From Hyalangium versicolor (GTDB lineage Bacteria; Myxococcota; Myxococcia; Myxococcales; Myxococcaceae): DNA of 64,000 nt. Positions 27,083-35,999 of this stretch are shown here, in pieces. Location: assembly GCF_020103695.1 (NCBI RefSeq), contig NZ_JAHXBF010000020.1, positions 62,001 to 126,000 on the forward strand, written 5' to 3'. Within the stretch, counting starts at the first letter, position 1; each line of letters opens with the position of its first letter. The notes below the pieces were generated by a model, which saw only the letters and a program-made list of their open reading frames with translations, searched no databases and was not told where the DNA came from. The translations under genes were made by a program, and so were the position numbers.

Positions 27083-30000
27083 TCAGGCCTTCTCCACGCG
27101 GATGCGCGTGGGCAGGCCGTTGAGGTTGAACTCCTCCTCCTTACCGGTGAGGCCCTGGGGGCCGACGTTGAGTTCGGAAGCGAGCGTCTCGCGGGAGATG
27201 AGTTCCTTCGACTCCTGCGCGACGCGGAGCACGCGGGCATCGCCATCCACCCAGACGCGGATGCGGTCGGTGTAGCCGAGCGCCATGTCCTTGCGCGCCG
27301 CCTGCACCCGGGCGAGCAGCTCGCGCACAAGGCCCTCGTCCACGAGCGCCTCGGTGAGCTCGGTATGGAGCACGACGACGCCCACGCCCGCACCGGCGGC
27401 GGCATAGCCAGGATTGGCCTCGACGAGCACCTCCAGGTCCTCGGTGGGGAAGGCCATGCGCTCACCATCGACGGTGATGGCGACCATTCCCTTGAGCGCG
27501 AGCTCGCGCTGGAGGATGCGGCCATCGGCGGAGTCGAACGCCTTGCGCACGGGAGCAAGCTTGGGCCCGAGCCGGCTGCCCACGGCGCGCAGGTTGGGGC
27601 GGACCTTGTAGCGGACGACATCGGTCTCCTGGCCAGCCTCCATGAAATTCACCTCATGGACGTTGAGCTCATCGGTGATGAGGTCCTTGTAGACGGCGAC
27701 GCGGTCCTTGAGCTCCTGGCGCGCGAGGATGACATCCACGCGAGACAGGGGCTGGCGGACCTTGAGGCGGTTGTCGGTGCGGACCTTGAGGCCGAGGGAG
27801 ACGAGCTCGCGCACGGCGCCCATCTCGGCGGCGAGGCCCTCGTCGATGAGGCGCTCATCGGCGTCGGGGAAGCGGCCCAGGTGGACGCTCTCGGGCTGGG
27901 AAACGGGCCAGGGGCGGCGCACGAGGTTGATCCACATCTCGTCAGCGAAGAACGGGATGAAGGGGGCCGAGACAGCGGAGATGGTGGTGAGGGCCTCGTA
28001 GAGGGTGAAGTAGGCGTCGAGCTTGTCCTGCTCGAGGCCGGGAGCCCAGAAGCGGTCGCGGCTGCGGCGCAGGTACCAGTTGGACAGCGCATCCACGAGG
28101 GCGACCAGACGCTGAGCGGCCTCATAGACCTGGTAGGTGTCGAGCGAGCGGGCGACATCGCGCAGGGAGAGTTGGACCTCGGAGAGGATCCACCGGTCGA
28201 GCACGGTGCGGGACTTGGGATCGCGCCAGCCCTGGCTCTTGCGGATGGCGATCCAGGGAGCCTCGGAGGACTCGGCGTTGCTGGTGGCGGGCGAGAAGCC
28301 GTCGATGTTCGCGTAGATGGTGAAGAACGAGTAGACGTTGCGCAGCTTGACCTGGAAGTCCTTCTGCAGGAGCCGCACGTTGCTGAGGGAGTGGCGGGTG
28401 TTGGACCAGGTGGGGCTGGACGCGTAGAAGAACCAGCGGAACGCGTCGGAGCCGGGAGCCTTGCTGGAGGGGTCCTTGACCGACACGCGCTCGGAGGGAG
28501 CGAGTCGAGGCACCTCCACGGGCATCACGTCCACGCCCTTGGCGGACGGGGCCACGCCGAGGGCATCGAGGTCCTTCTTCGCGAGGAGCACGACGCGGCG
28601 CTTGAGCTTCTTGTGGACCTTGATGGTGAGGGTGAGGGCGGTGCCGGGCTGGTCGGGACGGAAGACCTGGACCTTGGCGCCCTCCTGGATGTCGAGGCCC
28701 TCGAGGTCCTCGCGAGCGATGAGCGCCTCACCGGCGACACCGGGGAGGCCTGCGGCCTTGTCATCGAGCACGGCGAAGTCCATGCGGACTTCATCAAGGA
28801 TGATCTCGGGAGGGGTGTAGTTGCCCTTGGACTTGGACTCCTTCTTGCCTTCCTTGTCACCGACGTGGCCGAGGACGATGCAGCTCTTGTAGGGGTGGGG
28901 CCAGCCGCGAGGCGGCGCGATGTTGAGGCGGCGCTGGGTCTCCTCATCGAAGACGAGCGTGCTGATCATCAGGAGGGAGTAGAACCAGCCACGGGTCTGG
29001 TCGATGGCCTCGGAGATGAAGTCAGCGGGGAAGGCCTGGGTGAACTTCTCGTGAGAGCCCGGGGCATGGGGGTAGCCCCACTGCGCGAAGGGCATGCACC
29101 CTGAGTCGAACCACACATCGATGACTTCGGGGACGCGGGTGAAGCGGCCGGGGGTACCGGGCTTCTCGAAGGTGATCTTGTCGACCCAGGGTTTGTGGAC
29201 GATGAGGTGCTCGGCGCTGGTGGCACCGGGCTTCTGGGCGAGGAAGGCCTGGAGCTCGGCCTCGATGGCGGCGACGTTGTTGCCGGGCTTCTCGCGCAGG
29301 GCCTGGAGGGAGGAGATGGCCTCGACCTCGCCGGTCTCCGAGTGGACCCAGAGGGGGAGGGGAGTGCCCCAGTAGCGCTCGCGGGAGAGGGCCCAGTCGA
29401 CGTTGTTGGCGAGGAAGTCGCCGAAGCGACCTTCCTTGATGTGTTCGGGGACCCAGTTGACGGCGCGGTTGTTGGCGATGGCCTGGTCCTTCACGGAGGT
29501 GGTGCGGATGTACCAGGCGGGGCGAGCGAACTGGATGAGGGGGTCATCATCGGCGCGCCAGCAGAAGGGGTATTCGTGGCGGTACTGCTCGACGAGGACG
29601 AGGGTGCCGCGCTCCTTGAGGGTGCGAGTGATGTCCTTGTCGGCATCCTTGACGAACTTGCCGGTGAGGGAGGGGAAGTCCTCGGAGAAGGTGCCATCGG
29701 TGCGGATGGCGCAGAACATCTCGAGGGTTTCGGGCTTGGTGAAGCGGGTGCGTTCGCGGCGGAAGGCCTCGTAGTCGTCTTCGCCGAAGGCGGGAGCGAC
29801 GTGAACGATACCGGTGCCGCTGGAGAGGGTGACGAAGTCCGCGCCGATGACGCGCCAGGCGGGCGAATCGGAACCGCCGTCCTTGAGGGGCAGCTCGGTG
29901 GAGCCGGCGCGCTGGAAGTAGACATCGAAGGGAGGGAAGTAGCGGCGGCCGACGAGGGCGCTGCCCTTCTGAGTCTCGAGGATGGGCAGTTCCTTCTTGA

Positions 30001-30814
30001 GCTTCTTGGCGAGCTCATCGCGAAGGGCGGCGGCGATGATGAGCTTGCGTTCGCCGGCATCGACGGTGACGTAGTCGACGTTGGGATTGACGGCGGCGAA
30101 CATGTTGGACGGGAGGGTCCAGGGAGTCGTCGTCCAGATGAGGAGGGCGGTATCGGGCGAGCCTCTCAGGGGGAAGGCGACATAGGCGCTGGGATCATCG
30201 ACGGTGCGATAGCCCATGCCGACTTCGCCGGAGCTGAGTGCGGTGCCACCCTGGGGCCACCACCAGACGATCTTGTGTCCCTGATAGAGGAGACCCTTGC
30301 GGAAGAGTTCGGAGAGGGCCCACCAGACGCTCTGGACGTAGCTCTGGTGATAGGTGACGTAGGCGTCCTTGAGGTCGACCCAGAAGCCGATGCGCTCGGT
30401 GAGACGCTCCCACTCATTGGTGTAGCGGAAGACGGACTGGATGCAGCGTTGGGTGAAGGGCTCGACGCCGTAGCGCTCGATTTCAGCCTTGCCGTGGATG
30501 CGGAGTTCCTTCTCGACCTCGACTTCGACGGGGAGGCCGTGGGTGTCCCAGCCGGCTTTGCGAGGGACGCGGAAGCCTCGCATGGTCTTGTAGCGAGGGA
30601 AGAGGTCCTTGATGACGCGAGTGAGGACGTGGCCGTTGTGGGGGAGGCCGTTGGCGGTGGGAGGGCCCTCGTAGAAGACGAAGACGGGGGCGGAGTCCCG
30701 GCCCTGGAGCGTCTGCTCGAAGACTTTGCGTTCCTTCCAGAAGGCAAGGATGCGGCGCTCGTCGGCGGGGAAGTCGATCTCGTTGGGGACCGTGGCGAAA
30801 AGGTTCTGAGCCAT
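27083..30814 (-). CDS. ileS: Isoleucyl-tRNA synthetase
   Basis: 1243 residues from ATG 30814. The HIGH-type motif is HNGH at 59-62, followed by the Ile-specific GWDTHGLPVEVEVEKEL; the editing domain spans roughly 230-450; ARPAWYIRTTSVKDQ and DVWFDSGCMPFAQWGYPH follow; the KMSKS-type motif is KESKSKGNY at about 655-663; the C-terminal anticodon-binding region ends near RVEKA. It charges tRNA-Ile and edits valine. The layout is the longer, eukaryote-like (IleS2-type) form. About 105-115 extra residues lie between the KSKGNY loop and the expected DAFRWFFYASSP helix, discussed as a finding. Convergent with the propeller gene (18-bp gap). Confidence 0.97.
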   Translation of the reverse strand: MAQNLFATVPNEIDFPADERRILAFWKERKVFEQTLQGRDSAPVFVFYEGPPTANGLPHNGHVLTRVIKDLFPRYKTMRGFRVPRKAGWDTHGLPVEVEVEKELRIHGKAEIERYGVEPFTQRCIQSVFRYTNEWERLTERIGFWVDLKDAYVTYHQSYVQSVWWALSELFRKGLLYQGHKIVWWWPQGGTALSSGEVGMGYRTVDDPSAYVAFPLRGSPDTALLIWTTTPWTLPSNMFAAVNPNVDYVTVDAGERKLIIAAALRDELAKKLKKELPILETQKGSALVGRRYFPPFDVYFQRAGSTELPLKDGGSDSPAWRVIGADFVTLSSGTGIVHVAPAFGEDDYEAFRRERTRFTKPETLEMFCAIRTDGTFSEDFPSLTGKFVKDADKDITRTLKERGTLVLVEQYRHEYPFCWRADDDPLIQFARPAWYIRTTSVKDQAIANNRAVNWVPEHIKEGRFGDFLANNVDWALSRERYWGTPLPLWVHSETGEVEAISSLQALREKPGNNVAAIEAELQAFLAQKPGATSAEHLIVHKPWVDKITFEKPGTPGRFTRVPEVIDVWFDSGCMPFAQWGYPHAPGSHEKFTQAFPADFISEAIDQTRGWFYSLLMISTLVFDEETQRRLNIAPPRGWPHPYKSCIVLGHVGDKEGKKESKSKGNYTPPEIILDEVRMDFAVLDDKAAGLPGVAGEALIAREDLEGLDIQEGAKVQVFRPDQPGTALTLTIKVHKKLKRRVVLLAKKDLDALGVAPSAKGVDVMPVEVPRLAPSERVSVKDPSSKAPGSDAFRWFFYASSPTWSNTRHSLSNVRLLQKDFQVKLRNVYSFFTIYANIDGFSPATSNAESSEAPWIAIRKSQGWRDPKSRTVLDRWILSEVQLSLRDVARSLDTYQVYEAAQRLVALVDALSNWYLRRSRDRFWAPGLEQDKLDAYFTLYEALTTISAVSAPFIPFFADEMWINLVRRPWPVSQPESVHLGRFPDADERLIDEGLAAEMGAVRELVSLGLKVRTDNRLKVRQPLSRVDVILARQELKDRVAVYKDLITDELNVHEVNFMEAGQETDVVRYKVRPNLRAVGSRLGPKLAPVRKAFDSADGRILQRELALKGMVAITVDGERMAFPTEDLEVLVEANPGYAAAGAGVGVVVLHTELTEALVDEGLVRELLARVQAARKDMALGYTDRIRVWVDGDARVLRVAQESKELISRETLASELNVGPQGLTGKEEEFNLNGLPTRIRVEKA

Positions 30815-31018
30815 GACCCTGGACAGATAGCACCCGGCGGGCCCGGATGGGGGGCTTGTGTGAGCTTCTGGAATCAGTTCGGCCACCAGAGGACTCCCGC
30901 CTGGGACAGAGGTCCCCGGGACGGGGGAGAGGAACTTCACCCGTCCGGGGCTGGGAGGGGCGAGTAGGCTGTGGATGCCACGCCCGCCCGAGCAGAGGGC
31001 GCTCGAGGAAGGAACGGC

Positions 31019-32686
31019 ATGCGCCGGGGATTTGGGGAGATAGCGCTGACCTGGGGGCTGGTGGCGCTGGTGCTCCTGAACGCTTGTGCGACGGTACCGC
31101 AGGCCGGAACAGGAGGTAGCGGGCGGTTCGAGCCAGAAGGCACCTACCAGGGTAGCGAGGAGCCATCGGAGGAAGCGCGCGAGGCCGAGTTGGAATCGGC
31201 ACTGACAGCACTGTGGGGAGTGGCCAGCGAAGTGCGAGAAGTCGGGGCCGAGTTGGAGTTCACCTTCTGGACGGAGCGAGGGGCCTTCACGCTGTTGTCC
31301 CTGAAGAGGCGGCAGGGCGGAGCCCCGGGGAAAGCAGCAGCCAGGGAATCCTTCGCGAGCGAGGTGAGGGATCTCCTATCTGCCTGTGCTGAAGGTGCGC
31401 CGGGGGCGGTACACCTGATCCTCCGGAGAGACGAGACGCGCTGGCGTGCAGACTTCAAGAAGGACGAGGCCGTGGCCTTCCCTCCGGAGGCCAAGACTTG
31501 GCCTGTCCAGCGAGTCGGAACTCGCTCTGAGGAACTGCAAGGTCTGGTGGGGGCAGGGCGGGAGGTGGCTTCGAGGATCTGGGTGCCAACGGGAGCAAGG
31601 GTGCGCTGGCAGGTCGAGATCGCACTGGATGACGAGAGAGTAACGGGGCTGGAAACTCGGCCGCCTCGCTCCCTGCCGGGAGGCACGTCGGTGCGAGCGG
31701 ACCCCGGGCTGATGGGTCCATGGGTGAATGTGCTGGTGCCCTTCACACAGGGCCTGGGGCCTCGGAAGGTCCGGATGGACTGGGAGGGCGAGCACCTCCC
31801 GGGCACCCAGCAGTCGCGCTGGAGGATCGTCGCAGCCGAAGTGGTGCGTCCACCACCTCCCGAGCCACGGAACGCGGAGGTAGCGCTCGAATACCGGGCG
31901 ATGCACGAGCAGATTTTGCGCCAGTGGCGCGAGGAGACGCGAGAGAGCTTCCAGGCGATGGCCGTCATCGGCCTGGAACAACTGGCGCTCTATGTGGTGG
32001 GCGGGTGGTTGGCGCGAGGCACAGGTGTGGCGCTGGAAGCGGCTGCGCCGACGATCTCCCGTGTGTTGGCAAGAGGAGGTATGGAGGCGGTGGGGTGGTT
32101 TCGTTCCCTGCTTGCCAGAGCTCCCACCGCTGAACGCCAAGCGTTCGCACGATTGGTTGCCAGAATGGAGGCAGAGGGGTTTGAGGCGCTCACCGCTGCT
32201 GAGCGCAGCGAACTCAGAGCGTTGTTGCTCCGATTTGAGCGCCTCACGACCACTCCTTTGAAGGAACTTGATGGGGCGAAGGACCTGTTGCGTGACGAGG
32301 CAAAGACGCTTTTCTATGGAAAGCGCCATCCCAAACTCGATGCGCTGTTACGAGACATCCACGGTGTGCGCTATGATATCCATCATTGCATTCCATTGGA
32401 ATATGCTCATCTCTTCCCGCTGAGAGATGTCAACGCGGAGTTGAATCTGGTGGCAGCGGCCAAGCCGATTCATTCGAGTGTCGGTAGCGTGTGGACACGC
32501 CTCAGGAAGGCTCCGCGACCACCGACAGCGGAGGAAGTTTTGAGAGTGGAGGAGATCGTCAGAGCCCGCTTCGGACGCTGGTTCAACAAGATTTATGATG
32601 AGAGCGCCGGAGCACTTGAAGAGCTCTCACAGGCCAAGAGGCTTGCCACGAATGAAGTCGACGCGCTTGTTGCAGGGATGCGCTGA
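31019..32686 (+). CDS. SitA-like lipoprotein toxin with C-terminal HNH-type nuclease
   Basis: 555 residues from ATG 31019 behind GGAAGGAAC. The signal peptide ends in lipobox LLNAC (Cys23). Residues about 30-300 are a variable escort-like region; two hydrophobic segments occur at about 315-355 (LEQLALYVVGGWLARGTGV). The C-terminus carries a nuclease-like cluster RYDIHHCIPLEYAHLFP with DVNAELNL and a following His (His455, His456, Asp470, Asn472, Asn476, His485), the layout of HNH/His-Me finger domains in polymorphic toxins. A small gene follows 12 bp downstream. Base composition turns A/T-richer from about 32.1 kb. In Myxococcus, SitA lipoproteins with swappable toxic C-termini are handed between kin cells by TraA; assignment here is by architecture. 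Confidence 0.7.
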   Translation: MRRGFGEIALTWGLVALVLLNACATVPQAGTGGSGRFEPEGTYQGSEEPSEEAREAELESALTALWGVASEVREVGAELEFTFWTERGAFTLLSLKRRQGGAPGKAAARESFASEVRDLLSACAEGAPGAVHLILRRDETRWRADFKKDEAVAFPPEAKTWPVQRVGTRSEELQGLVGAGREVASRIWVPTGARVRWQVEIALDDERVTGLETRPPRSLPGGTSVRADPGLMGPWVNVLVPFTQGLGPRKVRMDWEGEHLPGTQQSRWRIVAAEVVRPPPPEPRNAEVALEYRAMHEQILRQWREETRESFQAMAVIGLEQLALYVVGGWLARGTGVALEAAAPTISRVLARGGMEAVGWFRSLLARAPTAERQAFARLVARMEAEGFEALTAAERSELRALLLRFERLTTTPLKELDGAKDLLRDEAKTLFYGKRHPKLDALLRDIHGVRYDIHHCIPLEYAHLFPLRDVNAELNLVAAAKPIHSSVGSVWTRLRKAPRPPTAEEVLRVEEIVRARFGRWFNKIYDESAGALEELSQAKRLATNEVDALVAGMR

Positions 32687-32698
32687 AGAGTCGAGACC

Positions 32699-33391
32699 AT
32701 GTCAACCCACCGTTTACCAGGACTGAATAGGTTGCTAGAGGTTGTGGGCAAGAATGGTCTTCGGGTCGAGACGCTGCCTCCTCGGAGTACTCCGCCTCAT
32801 GCCGGTGAGCACCTGTATGGAATGCCTGTTGATCCACTGCTGGCCACCGCATTCTCCAGTTGCGGAAAACTGCTGATTGAGGGCAGAGGAGCTGAGAGAC
32901 TCCTGTTGGTACGTCGCGATGATGAAGTAGATGGGTTTCTCTCGGAGAATCGGGAGTGGCAAAGCTACTTCCCGCACGAGTTCTGGCCGGAGCACTTCCG
33001 CACGTTGCTGCTGTTCGGGGGGGAGATGCTCTATCGCTATGCCACGGTGCCTGAACTTGCGAACTCTGAAGGGAGACAGCCCGTGGTTCGCGTGGACCCG
33101 TACGAAGAAATTCATGCGCTACCAGTGGCTTCGGGCGTCGACCGTTTTTTTGATACGTATTCGCGCTACATCGAACTCATGGTTAATGACCAGGGATATC
33201 AATCGGACGGAATCTCGTGGGTGCGTTTCCCCTATGATGTTCCGGAGCTGATTGCCGAGGACGAAGCGCTGATCGATATGATCAAAGAGGGCCGATTTGA
33301 TCGCTTGATGTATGAAAGAGACAAGACCGGTTGGCGGGATGAAAGCGTCGTGGCAAGCACCCGAGACTGGGTGGGCAGGCTCATCCGGTGA
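32699..33391 (+). CDS. Probable immunity protein for the upstream toxin
   Basis: 230 residues from ATG 32699. No signal peptide and no known domain that I recognise: acidic overall, aromatic-rich segments (WQSYFPHEFWPEHFRTLLLF), C-terminal DVPELIAEDEALIDMIKEGR then FDRLMYERDK. Cytoplasmic localisation, direct adjacency 3' of the toxin gene and lower GC than flanking genes are all as expected for a cognate immunity (SitI-like) protein. The C-terminal motif is repeated in the overlapping small gene downstream. Confidence 0.65.
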   Translation: MSTHRLPGLNRLLEVVGKNGLRVETLPPRSTPPHAGEHLYGMPVDPLLATAFSSCGKLLIEGRGAERLLLVRRDDEVDGFLSENREWQSYFPHEFWPEHFRTLLLFGGEMLYRYATVPELANSEGRQPVVRVDPYEEIHALPVASGVDRFFDTYSRYIELMVNDQGYQSDGISWVRFPYDVPELIAEDEALIDMIKEGRFDRLMYERDKTGWRDESVVASTRDWVGRLIR

Positions 33392-33564
33392 ATATGCCAC
33401 TCAGAGGCTTCCAGAATCTCGTGGAGGTCTGCCAAGTGCCTGATTTGGTTACCCGGGATAGGCTCTTGATTGATGCATTGCGCGCTGGGCGCTTCAGCAA
33501 ACTCTTGGGAGATAATGAAGAGAGTCGTGCATGGGTTGATCGAGTCGCTGGAGCGGCGCAGTGA
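33388..33564 (+). CDS. Short paralogue of the immunity protein C-terminus
   Basis: 58 codons from GTG 33388, which overlaps the preceding stop by 4 bp (GTGA); ATG 33394 is an alternative start. The translation contains VPDLVTRDRLLIDALRAGRF then SKLLGDNEESRAWVDRV, which aligns with VPELIAEDEALIDMIKEGRF then DRLMYERDK and STRDWVGRL at the end of the full-length immunity protein. It is therefore a truncated tandem paralogue: a remnant of another immunity gene captured during cassette exchange, or a functional mini-immunity protein. Codon use is A/T-rich like its neighbour. Confidence 0.6.
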   Translation: MNMPLRGFQNLVEVCQVPDLVTRDRLLIDALRAGRFSKLLGDNEESRAWVDRVAGAAQ

Positions 33565-33590
33565 GTTTAGATTCCGCTAGGGCGACGATG

Positions 33591-34664
33591 TCATGCCGCC
33601 CGCCTTGATGCGGTAGACGGCCGTACGTCTCCGAAGTTCGGCGCAGGCAGAACCACCGTGGGTGACAAGCCCGGCGCCAGAATCGATGTCGCCAGCAACG
33701 AGGATGGGTGAAAGTTCACATACGCCCCCTCCACCAGCGACGGACCCGCGAACAGTTTCTCCACCACCATCGACGAGTACTGGTCCAGCGAGTGCTCGCG
33801 CGTGTTGCCGTTGAGCACCACCTCCAACCCCATGTGCTCGGCGAAGTTACGCAGTCCCGGGATGCCTGACTGCAGCGGCGTGTAGCTCTCCGTCGCCACC
33901 CCGTTCTCGCTCACCACGAACACCTCGCGGTCCGTCGCCACCGCCAGCGACATGTTCCCCAAGGTGTGCCCCGGCGTGTACAGGATCGCCGCTCCCGGCC
34001 CCAGCCACACGTCTCCATCCAGCAGGATGACCCGATCCTCAGGCACGCCCGCCGTGCCGTTCGGCACGTACCAGACCGTCTGCATCGGATGCAGGTTCTT
34101 CGCTCCCTCCCACTCCGTTCGCTGCACCAGCAGCTTCGCCCTCGGGAAGTACGCCGAGGCCCCCTCGCCCCCGAGCCATCCCCGCACGTCCTGGACGTGC
34201 AGGTGGTCGAACGCGATGTAGTCCACGTCCTCCGGAGTCAGCCCCAGCGCCGCCAGATGGCTCTGCACCGAGCCGTGCCGGGTCGACATCACCTTGTCGG
34301 AGACGAAGTTGCCGTAGCGCTCGCGCAGGCTCCGGAAGAACGGAGCCGCCTGCCCGCGCTCGTAGTCACTCGGGTTGAACAGCAGCGTGCGCCGCTCTCC
34401 GCCATCCAGGAACTGCACCACCTGCATCCGGTTCGTCATCATCACGTACGGTGCCGGAGACAGCGCCGCCCCGCTGAACGCGAACTGCGCCGGATACGGG
34501 AACGTGATCAGATCGCACGTGGCCACCGCGGCCACCGGTCCTCCCGCCGTGAAGGCCTCTCGGGCCTCCAGGGCCGCGCGGCGGAGGTGCTGCAATCGGA
34601 GGCCAGGAACCCGCTCGGTACGGGCCTCGGCGAGGGAGGGGAGGGAACGAAAGATCGAAATCAT
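33591..34664 (-). CDS. MBL-fold metallo-hydrolase
   Basis: 357 residues. Metallo-beta-lactamase-fold pattern: DYIAFDHLHVQDVRGWLG gives the H-x-H-x-x-D metal motif without the final His, ILYTPGHTLGNMSL supplies the next His, and a later His lies in the LNGNTREHSLDQY segment. The N-terminal about 90 residues are unusual, with an apparent substrate-pocket region (ITFPYPAQFAFSGAALSP). The ATG overlaps the upstream alcohol-dehydrogenase stop by 4 bp, so the two probably act in one pathway. Substrate unknown. Confidence 0.8.
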   Translation of the reverse strand: MISIFRSLPSLAEARTERVPGLRLQHLRRAALEAREAFTAGGPVAAVATCDLITFPYPAQFAFSGAALSPAPYVMMTNRMQVVQFLDGGERRTLLFNPSDYERGQAAPFFRSLRERYGNFVSDKVMSTRHGSVQSHLAALGLTPEDVDYIAFDHLHVQDVRGWLGGEGASAYFPRAKLLVQRTEWEGAKNLHPMQTVWYVPNGTAGVPEDRVILLDGDVWLGPGAAILYTPGHTLGNMSLAVATDREVFVVSENGVATESYTPLQSGIPGLRNFAEHMGLEVVLNGNTREHSLDQYSSMVVEKLFAGPSLVEGAYVNFHPSSLLATSILAPGLSPTVVLPAPNFGDVRPSTASRRAA

Positions 34665-35899
34665 GCGGTCACCGTCAGGTCGAAAGCCGTCTTCACGGAC
34701 TGGTAGCGCCCTCGCGCCAGATTTGCCTCGATGGCCTCTCGATACCGAGAGAGCGGGAAGGTATGCGTCACGAGCACGGATGGATCGGGGCCTTCCCGCC
34801 GAGCCAGCAGATCCAGTACCAGATCGAACGTGTGCTTGCGCTCTCCGCGGAAGCTCTCTGGCCCGTACACGTAGGAACCGAGCAGCGTCAGTTCATTACG
34901 CCACACCGTGGTCCAATCCACCCGCTCCAGCACCCCCGCCGCCCCCACCAGCACCACCCGGCCCAGCGCCCGCGTGTACCGCAGCGAATCCTGCACCGAA
35001 GCCGCGCTCCCGATGCAGTCAATCGTCACCTCGAAGCCCCCCGTCAGCGCTGGAGGCCCGATGACCGGCTTGTACACCTTCGCCCCCGTCAGCCGAGCCA
35101 CCTCCTGGGCCTCCGCCGCGTCATCCCGCACCCGGAACGCCTCCTCCGCCCCGAGCTGCCGAGCGAGCTTCAGCTGGTACTCCTCTGTCGCCAGCAGCGT
35201 CACGTGGCTGCGGTGCCCCAGCGCTCGGATGGCCCACAGCGCAGCGAACGCCACCGGACCTCCGCCAATCACCAACACCCGCTCCTCGTCCCTCAGCCCC
35301 GCCTTGAGCACGGCATGCAGGCTCACCGCCAGGGGCTCCACCAGCACTCCGGCCTTGTTCGATACCGCGTGCGGCACCTCGTGGAGCTGCGAGGGATGGG
35401 CCAGCATCTCCGTCCCCATGCCTCCCGGTAGATCCCTCTGGTAGCCGAGCATCTGCCCGGCTGCCAGGCACCCATCCGCCGTCCGCTCGCACCCGTTCTC
35501 CTGCCCCACCGCGCATGGCTTGCACGGAGGCTGGATACCTCGCAGGCGGCAGGGCAGCAGCGGGTTCACCGCCACCCGTTGCCCTACCTCCACGCCTCGG
35601 GTCTCGGGGCCCAGCGCCGTCACCTCCGCGAGGATCTCGTGCCCCAGCACTGCTGGAAAGCTATTGAAAGGCTCCAACTGGGGACTGGCCTTGAAGAAGA
35701 AGGTCGCCATGTCCGAGCCGCACAGCCCTGTCAGCAGCGGTCTCAGCCGCACCCACTCGGGGCCTGGCGCGGTGGGCGAGGGCAGCTCTCGCAGCGACAG
35801 GCAGCTCCCCGGGCCATAGTGGATCTTCGGGTACAGCCTCCCGATTCCCTTGGCCAGCACGTACTTGGGGATGGACAGATCGAAGACGAGGCCCTTCAC
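34661..35899 (-). CDS. Zinc-dependent medium-chain alcohol dehydrogenase
   Basis: 412 residues. GroES-like domain with catalytic-zinc ligands in [10 protein letters not shown] and GHEILAEV. A structural-zinc-like Cys group is present but irregular ([22 protein letters not shown]). The Rossmann loop is [14 protein letters not shown] and a [15 protein letters not shown] segment precedes it. MDR family; longer than average because of an N-terminal extension. Operon with the MBL hydrolase; 100 bp upstream of it, ruvB is divergent. Could be a sorbitol/threonine-type dehydrogenase; substrate not determinable. Confidence 0.85.
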   Translation of the reverse strand: MKGLVFDLSIPKYVLAKGIGRLYPKIHYGPGSCLSLRELPSPTAPGPEWVRLRPLLTGLCGSDMATFFFKASPQLEPFNSFPAVLGHEILAEVTALGPETRGVEVGQRVAVNPLLPCRLRGIQPPCKPCAVGQENGCERTADGCLAAGQMLGYQRDLPGGMGTEMLAHPSQLHEVPHAVSNKAGVLVEPLAVSLHAVLKAGLRDEERVLVIGGGPVAFAALWAIRALGHRSHVTLLATEEYQLKLARQLGAEEAFRVRDDAAEAQEVARLTGAKVYKPVIGPPALTGGFEVTIDCIGSAASVQDSLRYTRALGRVVLVGAAGVLERVDWTTVWRNELTLLGSYVYGPESFRGERKHTFDLVLDLLARREGPDPSVLVTHTFPLSRYREAIEANLARGRYQSVKTAFDLTVTA

Positions 35900-35999
35900 G
35901 TCGCGCGCTCCCTGGCCAACCAGCCTGTGTGGCGCGCGAGTCTATCGTCGGGAGATGGGCGGCGACACACGTGCCGTTCTTGGTAGGGTGGGCACCGCA

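Noticed and set aside
29195-30967. 590-codon plus-strand frame opposite ileS
   Set aside because: Gly/Ala/Glu/Asp-rich shadow with no motifs; ileS is unambiguous.
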